DNA of 64,000 bases from Microdochium bolleyi. Taxonomy: Eukaryota; Ascomycota; Sordariomycetes; Xylariales; Microdochiaceae. The stretch's first letter is position 1. Every line of letters begins with the position of its first letter. The position numbers were made by a program, and so were the translations under genes. This document shows positions 21,301 through 33,629 of this stretch, piece by piece. The notes beneath the pieces were generated by a model. That model was given only the letters and a program-made list of their open reading frames with translations, did not search any database and had not been told where the DNA came from. Location of the stretch: assembly GCA_001566295.1 (NCBI GenBank), contig KQ964249.1, forward strand, positions 2,232,001 to 2,296,000, given 5' to 3'.

Positions 21301-22794
21301 ATTCGGCACACTTACACTCCACATAGCGCCAGGCCCAGAATCACCGCCCGCCAGGAGTACATCGCTGAAGCGATCGTACATACAAGCAAATGCGGTATCG
21401 AAGTTACAGTCCACTTCGCCCATCTCCAGGCTCGTCTCGATTCCGCTCTCAATTCCGACTTCGAGGAAATTGATAATACCGTCTTCCCGAACAAGGTAGA
21501 TGACGTCCTGAGTTTCATGAAACTGGGCCTCACGGACCGGCCGTGTCCAAGCCACGCATAACGGATGGCTCTTTCCGTGGTGGAAATTCGTCGGATCCTG
21601 AGAGACTAGATCGAAAGTGTCATAATTTAGAGAGCCCTCCAAGAGGCCAGATATAGTAGCCGAGGCGCCCTCGGTGACAATGATGAAGGCGCTGCGGACT
21701 GTGAGAGGGACGACCATGAGCGGCAGTCTGAACTGTTCGACCAACTTCAAGCCACTTCTCTCTGAGCGGAAAACCTCACTGACTTTCTCGTGGCCGTGTT
21801 CCCAATCATAGTACGCGATTTTGGTAGCGGTCTCTTGAATCATGATAATCAAGAGAATAACATGAGAGTCGGCGTCGACAGGTGGATAGAGGAAACTTAT
21901 GTTGCCGATTTGTCCCCTCACAGCCCGAGGGTACATGTCCTTGACCGGCTCTAATGATAGTCCACGGCTGTGTCGTTTGCGTAGTGTGTCCATGGATTCC
22001 AGTTCGCAAATGACGAACATCGACTCCGTGTGTCCGAAGCAAAGGTAGCGCGACCTCGGGTCGACGGTCAGATGAGCAAGGGGGAGTGGTTGGCGTTCGG
22101 ATCGTGGCAGTCTCCAGTAAGATGTTTCGAACGCCCACTGTCCGAAGGCATTCCTCACCATATAGAGGAATAGTACTTGTCCATTCTCGAGCACCAGGAC
22201 CAGTAGTTGGGGCGGAAGGCTATCCCGTTCGCCATGATCGGCCATGTCCGTGTCTGTGTCATCTTCCAGCTTGACGTCGACGTCACCGTCCATGCCCTCA
22301 TCACCCGGGTGGCGGCTGACGGGCCCGATGATCGCGGCATTACGAATCTTGGCGGAGAAGTCGCGTTTTCGCTTGATGTCGCGCAGCTGCTTGTCGAAAC
22401 TGTCCAATTCGTATATCTGTACATAGTTTTCCTGTATTCGAGTGTCTTTAGAATTCGTTCGTCGATCTCACAAGGCGAAGTACGGAGCACGCAAGACAGA
22501 GGCAGGCTATACACAAGTGCCGCCCCTCCTTGGTCCATAGATAACAGAGAAACTCACCCCGATGAACGCGACATCGTTGAACCTAGATGACCGAAGCCGC
22601 ACAGGTAAGATCCATCGCGTGACCGGACTGTCAACCACAGTTCGTGTGAGGAGCCCGCACGATGGAGGTTCAGTTAGCGGTTGCCGGCCGATTCCGATTC
22701 GTTGAGCATGGCCGTTGCGCCTGATCAGCTCGTCGGTTGTCGTGGCCCTTGTGACCCATGCGCCGTTCTCAAGAACGCTAGATTGGATCGACAT
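18394..22794 (-). CDS. DDB1/CPSF-A superfamily protein (MMS1_N type)
   Basis: Five exons, 22794-22558, 22431-21316, 21245-20728, 20675-20350 and 20291-18394, give 1,364 residues. All four introns have clean GT...AG ends and restore one frame. The ATG at 22794 is the first in frame; only a TTG lies further up. The protein opens with the hallmark of the family (NDVAFIGENYVQIYELDSF, compare the xxVVIKGNxLEVYEL strand of DDB1 and CPSF160), continues as repeated beta-propeller-like strands and ends with a GRKLMKHVDGDILQQCLDS segment like the C-terminal helices of the family. Relatives are DDB1, Mms1, Rse1 and Cft1. Length and divergence fit the fungal proteins often named MMS1_N or thermotolerance protein; the partner (cullin-4 ligase or RNA processing) cannot be decided here. 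Confidence 0.82.
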
Positions 22795-25625
22795 TGCTGG
22801 CAAGCATGTCTGGCAGGGCAACTACGTGCTACAATACAGATGCAGTGGCGGACTGCAGTGAACTGGCACGTGTCAGTAAGGACCAGTCGAGAGGGACATG
22901 TGAGAACTACTTGTAGACCCCCAGGGTCTGTGGTGGTGGCAGAGAATAGTCGTTGGATCGGCGCGCCGGCTGGAGGATGTCTCTGCCTGGAGATTGCTCG
23001 CGGAGGCACAGTGTTGCTACTGAGGGCGTGGCGGGCAGTAGCGGCACATGAAAGGTGAAAGGTAAAAGGCGAATCGTGGTATCAAGTGGTGAATCGTAAA
23101 TATCTCCGGACTCGAAAGTTCACGGCCAGGGTGCTGCGGGGTTGCTGGATCGTTCTGTGTTGGGCACAAAAGTCGTTGTGATCAGCCGTGCTTCACGTAA
23201 CGGGACGGGGTGGGGCGGCTCGATCTCGAGGGATCGACCTCGTCATGAAGTAGCAACAGACGAGTCGTCTAGCCTCACGCCATCCTCGGAAAGATGACTG
23301 GAGTTGTGCAAAGGGCGACCAGGAAAACCGCCGTAAAGCAGACGGGCCTCAAGCTAGCAGGGAGACGCTGTGCATGTGCATGGATGGGTCATAAGGACAG
23401 CCGACAGGGTTGCAGCAGGGTGGGCCAGCCGGCTGGGCGGGGGAGGAGCTCCCGGAGAGAAGCTTGACCGGAGATCCTGAGACGAGGTTGGAGTTGAAGA
23501 GAGTTGCGGCGTTGAACCAGGAAGGATATCAGGTTCGGCCGAGAAGGAGAAACGGGAGCAGACCGCTGTTGGTGGCCGGCGAGGGAAAAGGAAGGAGCCG
23601 CGGCAGTATGACGAGAACGGGACACCCCCGGGGCCTGGCGTGGGGGCTACAAGACTGTCGTCAATGATGGACTGAACTAGACTCCTCCTTCCAGAGCTCC
23701 GAGGCAGAAGAGTGCTGCGTGCGACGAGGCACGACAAGGCGGCCACTCGTGTGTATGGCGTCGGGAGAGCAAACTTGCGAGCGGACCAGGGTAAGGCACG
23801 TCGTATGCTCTCGTACGTAGTAAGCACCCGGGGCGGCGGGCTGGCGGGCTGACCGAGACGGCGGGCGGATGGTGCTGAAGATCAGAAGATGGGGGAGTGT
23901 TGTGCGACGTCCGGGACAGCCCTGCAGATCGGCGGCGCGCACGGGAATGGCGTTCCAGTTGGCGATTTCCAAGGTCCCAAGGCTCCAAGGTTGAGTGGTT
24001 CCTCAGGGTCTCTTCCACCATTGGTCGACCCGGGCCTGCCACACCCACCATACACGCCCGGGCCTGGCTTCCTGCCTGTCATCATCTCTCGTTCATGACA
24101 GAGCACCCGTAGACCTCCAGTTGGGAGGCATTCTGACGTGCTGTCTTCGCCGCAGCAAGTCGGGTAACGACCGCCCGACGGGATCGCCGGCCGAGTCAAG
24201 CAGGTCCCATACCATACCGAAGCGGAGCTTCCCACGACCTAGGTACCCGACCTCTCCACCTGCAGACAGAACCTGTCAAACCTGGGGCTCACCTCCTGCT
24301 CTGCTCTTGATGCCAGATCTCTACCCTGTGCCTCAGGGTACCTGAATAGCCGCCCAATGTGTCACAGTCCATTCTGGCCGTCACCTCAATGAGAAACACC
24401 GACCGACCATCGCTCTGGGCCGGGAGCCGGCAACCCGGACCCCAACGCAAGCTTCCACTGGGCTGGTTCACGACCAAGGCTTGTGACAGATCGGCCGAGC
24501 AGGGGGTCCTCTCGGATCGAGTCCTGGTCGAACAGCTCCGTCCCGTCGCTGGCGAATCCTGACGACTCTTGCCGCGGATATTTAGCGTGGCCAACGACCA
24601 CCCCACACAACAACGACCAATCCACTTCTTCATGACTGTTCCTCAGCTTCCATAACCTACCCGGCCATCTGCACTTTAGTCGTCGAGCTCTGTGGCAGTG
24701 TACAGTGTCGATCGCCACTCGTTCGAGCATGCCGACTCTTCACGACCGGCGTGCCATCTAACCAGACCCCAGCGCTCTTGCTACATAAGTCAGCCGCAAC
24801 ATCAAGGTGCCCTCCATGATCGCGACAGAGCTACTCATTAGGCAAATGAGCTCGAGAACGAGGAGGTGCCATCGTGAGAGTCTTGAGACTCTTAGCAGCC
24901 CCTGGCCCTCAAGCCAGGTCCGTCGAGACAGACCCTTGGTGCATTGAGAACTGCTTGCTTGCTCGCTTGATGAAGCCTGCGCCTTGTGCCCCTTGTGGAC
25001 ACCGCGTTCCAGGCTTGCGAGCCTTTAGGAAGGTACGCATAGAGCTAAGGTTCAAGGTTCCCAGGGCGCTGGCGCAGCGGGCCAAGCCATCCTCAGAGCG
25101 CCCCACCACCCGAATGGCCGGCCCGAGACGTCGTGGTGCAGCCGACAGCGTCCACGGGTGCCACGCGGTACGCCGCAAGCTAGCTCAATCCTGGCATTCT
25201 CAACGTCAGGTCGCTTCATGCAAGGTTGCTGCTCCAGGTTCCTCACCACACTACCTGATTGCCGCACACTCAAGCCATTGGGACAGCCAGAGGCCCAGCC
25301 AATCGCATCTGGACGCCACTTCGAGAACTTCCTGCGTAGTCCTGCCACCCTGCCTCCGGCTCCTCCAACCCTACCCACCACCACCACGAGCGGTGGAGCT
25401 GCCACCAAGAGCCTTGTGAGGTCAGGGACGCCCTTATCGCTGGCAAGTGCAACGCCAGTCGAGTGCGGTGGCTTGGGGGAAGGCAGCCTGGCTTTCAAGA
25501 ACTGCCAGCATATCGTTCAATCGGCGCTCCTGGTGTAACCGCAGCCATAACCGGCTCATCTCAGGCTGTTTAGGGTCACCGAGCAGCACTCTACAAAGCA
25601 GCCTACCACGGGTGCTCAGCTAGCG
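22795..25625. other. Long divergent spacer of 2.8 kb
   Basis: It separates two genes transcribed away from each other. It is GC-rich, and its many open frames overlap on both strands and either start at GTG/TTG or show no domain, hydrophobic pattern or splice-consistent chain. A short inverted repeat AGACCC...GGGTCT is near 22915. No transposon ends, tRNA or long repeat were recognised. Unannotated non-coding transcripts are possible. Confidence 0.45.
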
Positions 25626-27018
25626 ATGTCGCAACAAAATGACGAGGCCAGTCCAGTGGGCGAAAACACAGAGCCAGACTCGGTGCCCTCTCAGGCCACC
25701 GATGAGAGGTCCAAGAACCATACGGGGTCTTCAACACTTTCAGAAAAGTCTCGTGCTATTATAGACGCCTCCAGTCGGCGTGACTTCCTCAGTCTGAGTG
25801 ATCTTGCAGTCTCGAAAGGAGGGTTCCTGACTGATGAAATTCGGACCAGGATATGTAGGCCACGGCCCCCCCTGGGCTCATGTCCACTGTTGGGCGTTGC
25901 TGACTTCTTCAAATACTCACAGGGCCAATATTGCTTGGCTTTGACGACCAAGTTGACGATCGAGGGATTGAGACACAGGCAGACTCGGGCTCGGAGAAAT
26001 CTCCACGCCGTGAGAAGCCATGGCACACCTTGCCTCGCCATCGCGACGAAGACCAGGTCAGACTCGATGTGGATCGAAGCTTCGTTTACTACCCAAGTGG
26101 TGAGTGCGATTTCCCTCACAACCCGCCTACACTTTGTAGCTAACAATCTGCCTAGATGACTCCCAAAGCGGCCTCGAGACCAAGAAGATCGAGCTCTCAG
26201 AACTCATCACGGAAGTCCTGCGACGCCAGCCCTGGCTCTGCTACTTCCAAGGCTACCACGACATATGCCAGGTCTTCCTGCTCGTCCTCCCTAAACCGCT
26301 GCGCGCCATGGCCGTCTCGCGCCTTTCCGGTTTGCGCATCCGGGACTTCATGCTGCCAAACCTCGCGCCGTCTCTCACCCACCTCCGCCTGATTCCGGAG
26401 CTTCTATATGCCGTCGACCCGGCGCTGTGCCGCCACCTGTCCACCACGGAGCCCTACTTTGCACTCTCCGACACGCTGACCATGTTCGCCCATAATATCC
26501 AGCGGTACAGCGATATTGCGCGGCTCTTCGACGTGCTGCTTGCTCGCGAGCAGGTCTTTACCATCTACATATTCGCACAAATCGCACTAGACCGGCGCGA
26601 TGAGCTCTTCGCCCTCGACGAGCCGGACATGCTGCACTTCACCCTCTCCAAGCTCCCGCAGGACCTGGACATAGACAGCGTCATCGTGGACGCCGCGGCC
26701 CTGTTCAGCAAACACCCTCCTGAGTCCCTCCGGGGCTGGCGCGCCATCCCGCGCGCCAGCGTGCTCAAGACGGCCCGCGACGTCAAGGTCTGCGCGGCGC
26801 AGAGCCTCGAGGACGGCAAGGACCTGTTTGAACAGCAGCTCCGTGATCTGCACTGGGCCGAGAAGAAGCAGGCGCTGAGAAAGTATGACACGTGGCAGAA
26901 CAGGACTGCCGTGCTAACGCTGCTGGTCGGCGTCGCCGCGGCCGTCTATATGCGGAGTAAAGGGGCTGGTGGGGGTGGTGGTGGTGGAGGGTTGGGGATC
27001 TTCGCGGACTTGTTCTAG
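25626..27018 (+). CDS. TBC1D20/Gyp8-like Rab GTPase-activating protein
   Basis: Three exons, 25626-25854, 25923-26099 and 26156-27018, give 422 residues. The introns are 68 and 56 nt, the second with a GCTAAC branch. The TBC domain starts at about RTRIWPILLGF. It carries the arginine finger in QVRLDVDRSF (R128) and the glutamine finger in CYFQGYHDICQ (Q167); both catalytic residues are present. A hydrophobic segment near residues 390-405 (TAVLTLLVGVAAAVYM) makes it tail-anchored, as in human TBC1D20 and yeast Gyp8, which act on Rab1/Ypt1-type GTPases at the ER and Golgi. After it come a Gly run and the tail GIFADLF. Family is clear; the exact Rab is inferred. Confidence 0.9.
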
Positions 27019-27417
27019 AGTTGTGGCTTCTTGACATGACAAGAAAAGGACAGACTTATCTTCAAAGGGAAAAAGGACCCTGCTTGGGCTATCTACGTTG
27101 CCAGACTCAAAGCAGCATCGAGGTGGCTGCGGCCCATCGATATATATGTGACGTACGAAAGCACTAATCACCAACGCATAAGAAACACAAGAGCACGTAT
27201 CCCGAGCAAGTCGCATGTGTCATAGTGTGTGCTCGAACAGACAAGACGGTGCTACGTATACGCAAAATGCCATGTATTCTACGCTTGCAGGAAAAATTCT
27301 TTACATGGTGCCTACTGTGCTTGGAACATTGTACCATCGTCCTCCTCCCAGGGACGAAATCACTTATTTCTCTGGCTTTCTCTGCTCGGCGCGCGAGTAC
27401 AGGTGCAAATTACCGTA
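27019..27417. other. Convergent spacer, Gyp8-like gene to vps52
   Basis: Tail-to-tail 3' regions of the two neighbours. No features are seen beyond AT-richer sequence. Confidence 0.5.
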
Positions 27418-29503
27418 TCAGGCAGCCTCTTGAAATGCCGTCTTCAGGGTCTCGAAGTGGGCTTGCTCCTCTAGCGCCAGCTTGCCACCGATATCACTGA
27501 TGATGGTTAAGATCAGACTATAGTTGTTGTACAGGAACCGCTCGCGCTTGCGCTTGGCATCCGCGCCCGTGCCGAACCCGGAGGAGTACTTTGTCAGGAA
27601 GGCCTCCATCTCGCTCCGCAGGCGGCGGAGACTTGTGACAATGGGCTCGTCGTCCCCACCAGCCTCGGTGCTGAGCTGCAAGATCCCCTGCACGAGCTGG
27701 CCGAAGCGCTGGGTCGCGACGTGCGGGGCCGCTGACATCTTGGCCTGGTCGGCTTTCGAGCGGCTCGCGGGCAGCGCAGTGGTCAGTTGCCTAAGAGAGT
27801 CGCAGTGCGCACCCATGACGTGCTGCAGGCGCGGCCAGAGCAGCATCGCGGTGCCGTTGATGTACCCGTCCACGGTGGGGATCTTGCGGCGCTGCAGCTC
27901 GAACTGGAACTGCTGATTGAGCCGCACAGTGAGGAGTAGGCCCAGCGCATCGAAGGTCTCAGAGATCAGTGTCCTAGTCATCGCGAGGCCGAGCTGGAAC
28001 GTCGGCTCGAAGATGTATGCAAAGTGCCGCGATATCGCCGACAAGCTGAGTGCCGGGGAGAAGAAGGCCGCCAGAAAAGTATACTCTGCAGTGGCATTAT
28101 CGACCAGAGCGAGGTTGAAGTTACGGAATGGCACTTCGAGGTAGTGTGTCGCCTGGTCTTCTTCCGCGATGTGGGAGGATAATGCGTGCTGGTTCTTTGT
28201 GCGCATCACGTCTATCCGCCGCCCGAGGTTGAACGCGTCGTGTGGTGGCCCCGTCGCCTTCGAGCTTGCTCGGATAGCGCCCTTGCGCGAGGTATCCTCG
28301 TTACCCAAGACATCCGTCTTGTCCAGGACGTGGAGCTTTATCTTCTTAAGAGCACCTTCGTAGCGGGAGAACTGGTTCTGGTAGTACCACCGCATCGTAT
28401 TTAGGTATGCTTGACAGACCTCCTCGGCGAGCGTGGCGTGGTGCTTGTGGAGGAAAGTGAACAGATCCTTGAACCTGAGAAAATTTTGTTGTTGGAGAAT
28501 CTGCGCGTTGATATTTGGTGATCGGAGAGCTTTGACTTGGGCCACCAGGTAGTCTCGGATACGCTCGATGGCTTTTAGCACAAGCTTCTCGAGCAAGGGG
28601 CCCAGATCTTGGAATCCTCTGCTTCTTTCTGTCGCCGTGCCGGCCTTTTCATATGCGGCAGCCCTCCTGTCGACTTCTGACAGCACCTTTACCCAAGTGT
28701 CGTCTATCGGACCGTCGACTATTTTGGAAACGACGACCGGGGACACGCTGATCTCGTCCACCACAGGGCCAAGCGCCTTCTCGACCGCTCTGCGGTTTTC
28801 CAGCCTTACATTAAGCGCTGCGGAGCGCGCTTGTAGTGTTTCGATATCGGCGGACACGGCGGCCAGGTCGTTGCGGAAGCTCGTCAGGTTCGCCTCGACA
28901 GAACCCAGAACGTCGTCACAAGCGCGTATCGAGCGGTGCAGATCGTCAAACTTGGCCTTGTCCTGCTCATCTGTCCACATTTTTCGAATTAGTTGGATGC
29001 CAGATGGAGCTGGTACACTCACTTCAAGAGGCTCGCTCACAGTCTTCAATTGTCTGCCTTGGGTATTTTTTCGCATGTTCTGTTTGCTCTGGCGCTTCCG
29101 AAAGCGCGAGTTCGCTCAGGGACAGGCCGCCAAAGTCGAAGGCAAGCTCGAGGTCTTCCGCCGAGATCGCATGTGGGGTACTGTTCGCATTGTCGGCGGC
29201 CACGCCATCGCCCAGTATCGTCTTGAGGACCGTGGCTGGGTCTGGACCGGAGTATACCGTGGTGGACTGTTTGAGGGCGGAGCCATTGGCACGTCTTGTG
29301 GCAGGCAGCGAAGAGCTCGACGATTCATTCGATGCCAGCGACAGCAGCGAGGCTGATCGCGGTGCTACGCCTGGCCGCTGCTGAGATGTGATGTACGGTC
29401 CATTGCCGCTCGGGGTCCGGCGCGGTGTCGGGGAGTAGGCGCGACTCCCTGGCTGCGATGGGTTCGGGGACGGAGACTGCCCGGCGACCCGGTTCGGCCA
29501 CAT
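27418..29503 (-). CDS. vps52: Vps52, GARP tethering complex subunit
   Basis: Two exons, 29503-29041 and 28970-27418, give 671 residues. The 70-nt intron (donor GTGAGC, branch CCAACTAAT, acceptor GACAG) is placed so that the join reads QTIEDYEQDKAKFDDLHRSIRACDDVL, which matches the family. A second in-frame-looking donor, GTGAGT, 19 nt further on is not usable because a TGA precedes it. The first 110 residues are disordered and Ser/Pro-rich. A coiled-coil region follows (LTSFRNDLAAVSADIETLQ), then the Vps52/Sac2 helical domain with the EEDQATHYLE motif. Vps52 with Vps51, Vps53 and Vps54 tethers endosome-derived vesicles at the trans-Golgi. Confidence 0.92.
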
Positions 29504-31603
29504 GGTGCAAGGCGCAAGGACGGCGTCAAGATCATGTGAAGCTGAAGATCATTGTCCCTCGCCCGATCGAGGTGTGTGAGTGTCGAATCGCGCAGCCAGC
29601 GCACTGGCAGCTCTCAAGGCGACATGAGAGTCCAGAGTTCTGTGTAGCTTCGGATAAAAGGCCGAAAACAGGGGCAGGAGTATCGAGGCGATGGGCAAGT
29701 CGTTCGGTGTCTGCGGCGGGCTCGGGAGCCTCCTAGCACAAGACTGCAGCTGCAGGCAGTCGTTCGGCGACTGTGGGCGCGAATTGGCGGGTTCGTGGTG
29801 TTTGGTGGACGGAGTTGAAGGGTGCGGCTGCAGGTGAGCGTGGTGCCTTTAACACGTAAGATGTTCGGAGCCCCAGATTGAAGCTAGGAGGTCAACCATG
29901 TCCGTGTGATACTTGAGAACACGCCTGGCAGTGGTGGCCGGTGCATGTACCGAGTCCCCTGGCCGGCTCCTGTCCGGAGTTGGAGCTCAGGGGTCCATAA
30001 TATCCAGCCGCAGGCGTCAGGCATATGCGAGGGGCAGTAGCTACGAATGCTCATCCACCTTTCTGAAAAGAGACACAGATGGACCAGAGGCAGAGTCCGT
30101 TGCGGAGAGGCTCTTCAACCCGCCTTGGGCGTGTGGGCAGGATTGAAAACTACGAGAGAGAACAACACTCGGGCAAGTGCCGCTCAACCAAGCGTCACAT
30201 GCATGAGGCTCCGGATTGATACTTGCCGCTCCTGGACCGGCCTCGTGCGCCGAACGTCGAGCTGCGCTTACCACTTCCAAAACGAAGAAGGACTGGAAGG
30301 GCCGGGCAGACCCAAGCAACAAGCCATCTGCGGCATGTCCCCAGTCACGGTGAGACGCACCTGCTCGTTCGGAGATTTGGAACCTCTGTACCAACTTCAG
30401 ACCGAGAGCTCAAGCGGCCCACGCAGCTGAGCCCCGTCGAAGCACGGCACCGAGATATGGTTCGGCAGCGCTGTTCAAGACTCTGTTGGTGAGTTCCCGT
30501 GGGAGAAAAGTAGGGGTTCCTCCACAGTCTGGAAGAGACCCTTACTAGATACTTGTCACTTCTTGTGGACAGCAGCCACGCTGATTGACTCAAGCCTGTC
30601 GTGAAGAGGCATGGTGCCGAGCTCGAGGTTGGCCAATGGACCGCGACTGGCATCGTGCTGGCCCTGGAGTCTCTAAAGCAGGCGAGCCTACAACCAAAGT
30701 ACCCCAAGGTAGGGTATCCTGTCTGGACCGATGCCATCAACCTGATAAGCACGGCCAGGCCGAGCCTCGAGAGCCTCGCTGTCGCGCAGAGCCAGCTGGA
30801 GCCCCGGAGCCTCGTCTCAGTGCTTGCCTTACTTGCTGCCTCAGCCAGCGCTGTGCCAGTTCGGGTTAGCGCGTCCACCAAAACAGCCGGGCAGCCCACT
30901 TGGATGCCCGCCCACACTGCAAAAACACCATGGAGGGGCAGAAATCGCAGCCGCCGGCCAATCACGGCCGCCTCGATGAAAACACCGCCGAAAATTTGTC
31001 TTGCATGCCGTCTCCCCACTGGCACTTGACAGGTCGCAAGGGATTACGGAGCTCAGGGCGAGAGAGATATCCAGGGCTGGCGGGGGGCTGTCGAGTCGAC
31101 GTGGTGATCGTCGAGTTGTGCCTTGCGCAGTGGTAGAGAGTGACTGCCCAGGTGCCGTTGTTGTGCGATGTGTGGCCCATTGTCCAGACAACCCCGCCAT
31201 GCGCTGGTCCTGTGTCTGGGGACTGATGGTGACACTGGACGGTACAGAGCGAGCCAGATCCCCTGCATTGGCCTCTGCAGACTGCAACACAGCAGCAGGA
31301 CGCATGGATGGGCAGATGGGGCCGGAGCCTGGACGCTCCTTGCGGCGGCGGCGGCGTTGCGGGCGGGCAGCAGAGCAGGCAATTTTCAGTGGGAGATCCC
31401 CTCTTCTCTTCTGGGCGGCACGGCCGCGGGCAACTTTTTAACACGCCCACCTACCTAAATACTGCACGGCATATTTCTCTTCCCTCCCCTTCCCCTTCTC
31501 CCACCAACTCCACCTCTCATCCTCTCCATTCCGGTGTTGGCCATCGTCGCAACTCTCATTACCAAAACCACCACAGACTTCATTCCGAGTCCAATCCTTC
31601 AAC
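29504..31603. other. Divergent spacer between vps52 and eIF5A
   Basis: 2.1 kb holding two promoters. The last 160 bases before eIF5A are a pyrimidine-rich leader (CTCCCCTTCCCC, then ACCACC), usual for highly expressed fungal genes. Open frames elsewhere overlap on both strands and show no features. Confidence 0.5.
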
Positions 31604-32699
31604 ATGGCTGACGACGCCCAGGTAAGCCACCCCTCGCGATCCCACTGCCCACGCCCGTCGTCCTCCAGAGTCAGGCGGGCAGCTTGTGAAGATCACCCCG
31701 CACCTGCCACCACCACAACCACCACCACCGCAACCGCACAGGACACCCCGAGAGTTGTGATCCGACCACTCTGCTCCTACGCTGCGAGTTTTTGGCCATG
31801 GGGACAATCGAAACGCGCCTCCGTGACATCGACGATGGTCAGCTTCCGGCGCATCGCTGAACCTGGCTTTCAAGTCTCCATGGCCAAAGGGCTGGGTGGC
31901 GTGGAGTGCTCGGCGGCTGGTCGTACGGTCCAGACGCTCTCTCAGCGCATGTGCTCAGCGGACCAGTCCGACCTTATCTTGTCCTATGACGCTTTACGTC
32001 TCTGGCGCTCTGCAAAGAGCCGTGGAAGAACTCCCGTTGGCTAACATTGAATTTTTCTCTCACTAGCACGAGCACACCTTCGACTCTGTCGATGCCGGCG
32101 CTTCGCTCAGCTACCCCATGCAATGCTCGGCTCTGCGCAAGAACGGTTTCGTCCTCATCAAGGGCCGTCCCTGCAAGATTGTTGACATGTCGACCTCCAA
32201 GACCGGCAAGCACGGTCACGCCAAGGTCCACCTTGTCGCCATCGACATCTTCACCGGCAAGAAGCTCGAGGAACTTTGCCCTTCCACCCACAACATGGAC
32301 GTCCCCAACGTCTCCCGCCGCGAGTTCCAGCTCGTAAGTCTTCCCTGGTAGTTTCAGGCTGGCGCATCTGTCCAGTCTCACCCTGCACGGCATCTGCTAA
32401 CAGACGACCTCCTGCCTAGCTCGACATCTCCGACGATGGATTCCTCTCCCTCATGAACGACGATGGTGACACCAAGGATGATGTCAAGATGCCCGATGGC
32501 GAGATCGGTGACAAGATCAAGCGTCTCTTCAAGGAGGAGGAGAAGGACACCAGTAAGTTGCCCTCACCACAGAGCTATTCCGCTTCCACGCGGCAACGAT
32601 ATGTAACTTGTTCTGACGGTGTTCTTTGTAGACGTCATCATCCTCACTTCCATGGGTGAGGAGACTGCCGTTGAGGCCAAGGAGGCCCCCAAGCAGTAA
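31604..32699 (+). CDS. Translation factor eIF5A
   Basis: Four exons, 31604-31621, 32067-32333, 32420-32552 and 32632-32699, give 161 residues. The first exon codes only MADDAQ and is followed by a 445-nt intron, the longest in the window. The protein is nearly identical in pattern to yeast eIF5A, including MSTSKTGKHGHAKV; K54 is the lysine that becomes hypusine, made by deoxyhypusine synthase and hydroxylase. eIF5A relieves ribosome stalling, for example at Pro runs, and promotes termination. Long 5'-proximal introns often raise expression of such genes, which is inferred here. Confidence 0.97.
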
Positions 32700-33629
32700 G
32701 CGTTTCGACCTACAGCACGGGTGCTCCGGTAGGAGCCCAGTGGCCAGCTTGAGCGCCCTCCGGCAAGACGACCGGCATACAGCGCCATGCCGGCCGCAAA
32801 TGACGATCGCTATGCTCTATTTAAAGCCATAGACATTCGAGGATTTATCCCTCTTGTCGTTGCATGAGCAGCGGGTTATGTTTGGACGAACTTGGGTTTT
32901 TTCTCTGCTAGGTATATGGAACGGTTACGAAAAAAAAGTTACCATCGATGGGGAAAACCCATCACCTCATGACACCACACTGTCCAATTTGCAAGCTTGA
33001 TCTGTGATGTGTGACGTGAGATCTGGAGCAGCATTCTTGAGAAGCAATGCAATCATCCCAGTGGATGCATTGCGATAAGCTCTCCGGTGCCAATTATATG
33101 CGGCGCGTGTGATATTTGCAGCAGTAGTAATACACTGCAGACTTGGCGCCATCCTATTCATCGCGCACACAGCTTTGGATGTTGGAAGGAATAAATGTCA
33201 TGCGGTTACGTTTGCGCTCCCCATTGTAAAGACAAACTGTAACAAGGGAATCAGTTCCACGGTCGTACTAATACGAGACACCTCCGCGTCCGTGTTGAAT
33301 GTTCGAGGCAGAGCGTGAGTCGTGTGCCTGGGCCGATTGGAATTCGCCGCCTCAGGGTAGGTGCCCGTGACGAAAACTCAATTGGACTTCGAGCTTGGAG
33401 AGGCAGGTTGTCTTGTGCGGTCAGCAACATCATCCTCCAGCGGAGTGACGGCAAACGTCAGCGCAAAGAAAAAAAGTCCACCGCGGGTTACCGCATTGGT
33501 CGCTCCGCCACTGCAACATGGCGAGCCGGTGAATCAACACCAGAGTGCACCAAGTTTCTCAACAATCACGGCGACCGCACGGGCCTGCACCAGTACCAGG
33601 AGGGGCCGACAACCCTCAGAGCTGCAGTC
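32700..33629. other. Spacer between eIF5A and rrn7
   Basis: The eIF5A 3' UTR, including T-rich and A-rich stretches to about 32,950, then the rrn7 upstream region. The rrn7 reading frame is open for 315 bases before its chosen ATG, but that extension does not resemble the family. Confidence 0.5.

Noticed and set aside
22795..22821. Nine-codon extension of the DDB1-like protein
   Set aside because: The upstream start codon is TTG; the first ATG is at 22794.
24874..25419. 181-codon plus frame in the gap before the Gyp8-like gene
   Set aside because: It opens at GTG, is low in complexity, is overlapped by equally long frames on the other strand, and has no family features.
28986..29021. Use of the GTGAGT donor (29021) in vps52
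   Set aside because: A TGA stop in the exon 1 frame precedes it; the GTGAGC donor 19 nt earlier gives the family-consistent join IEDYEQDK.
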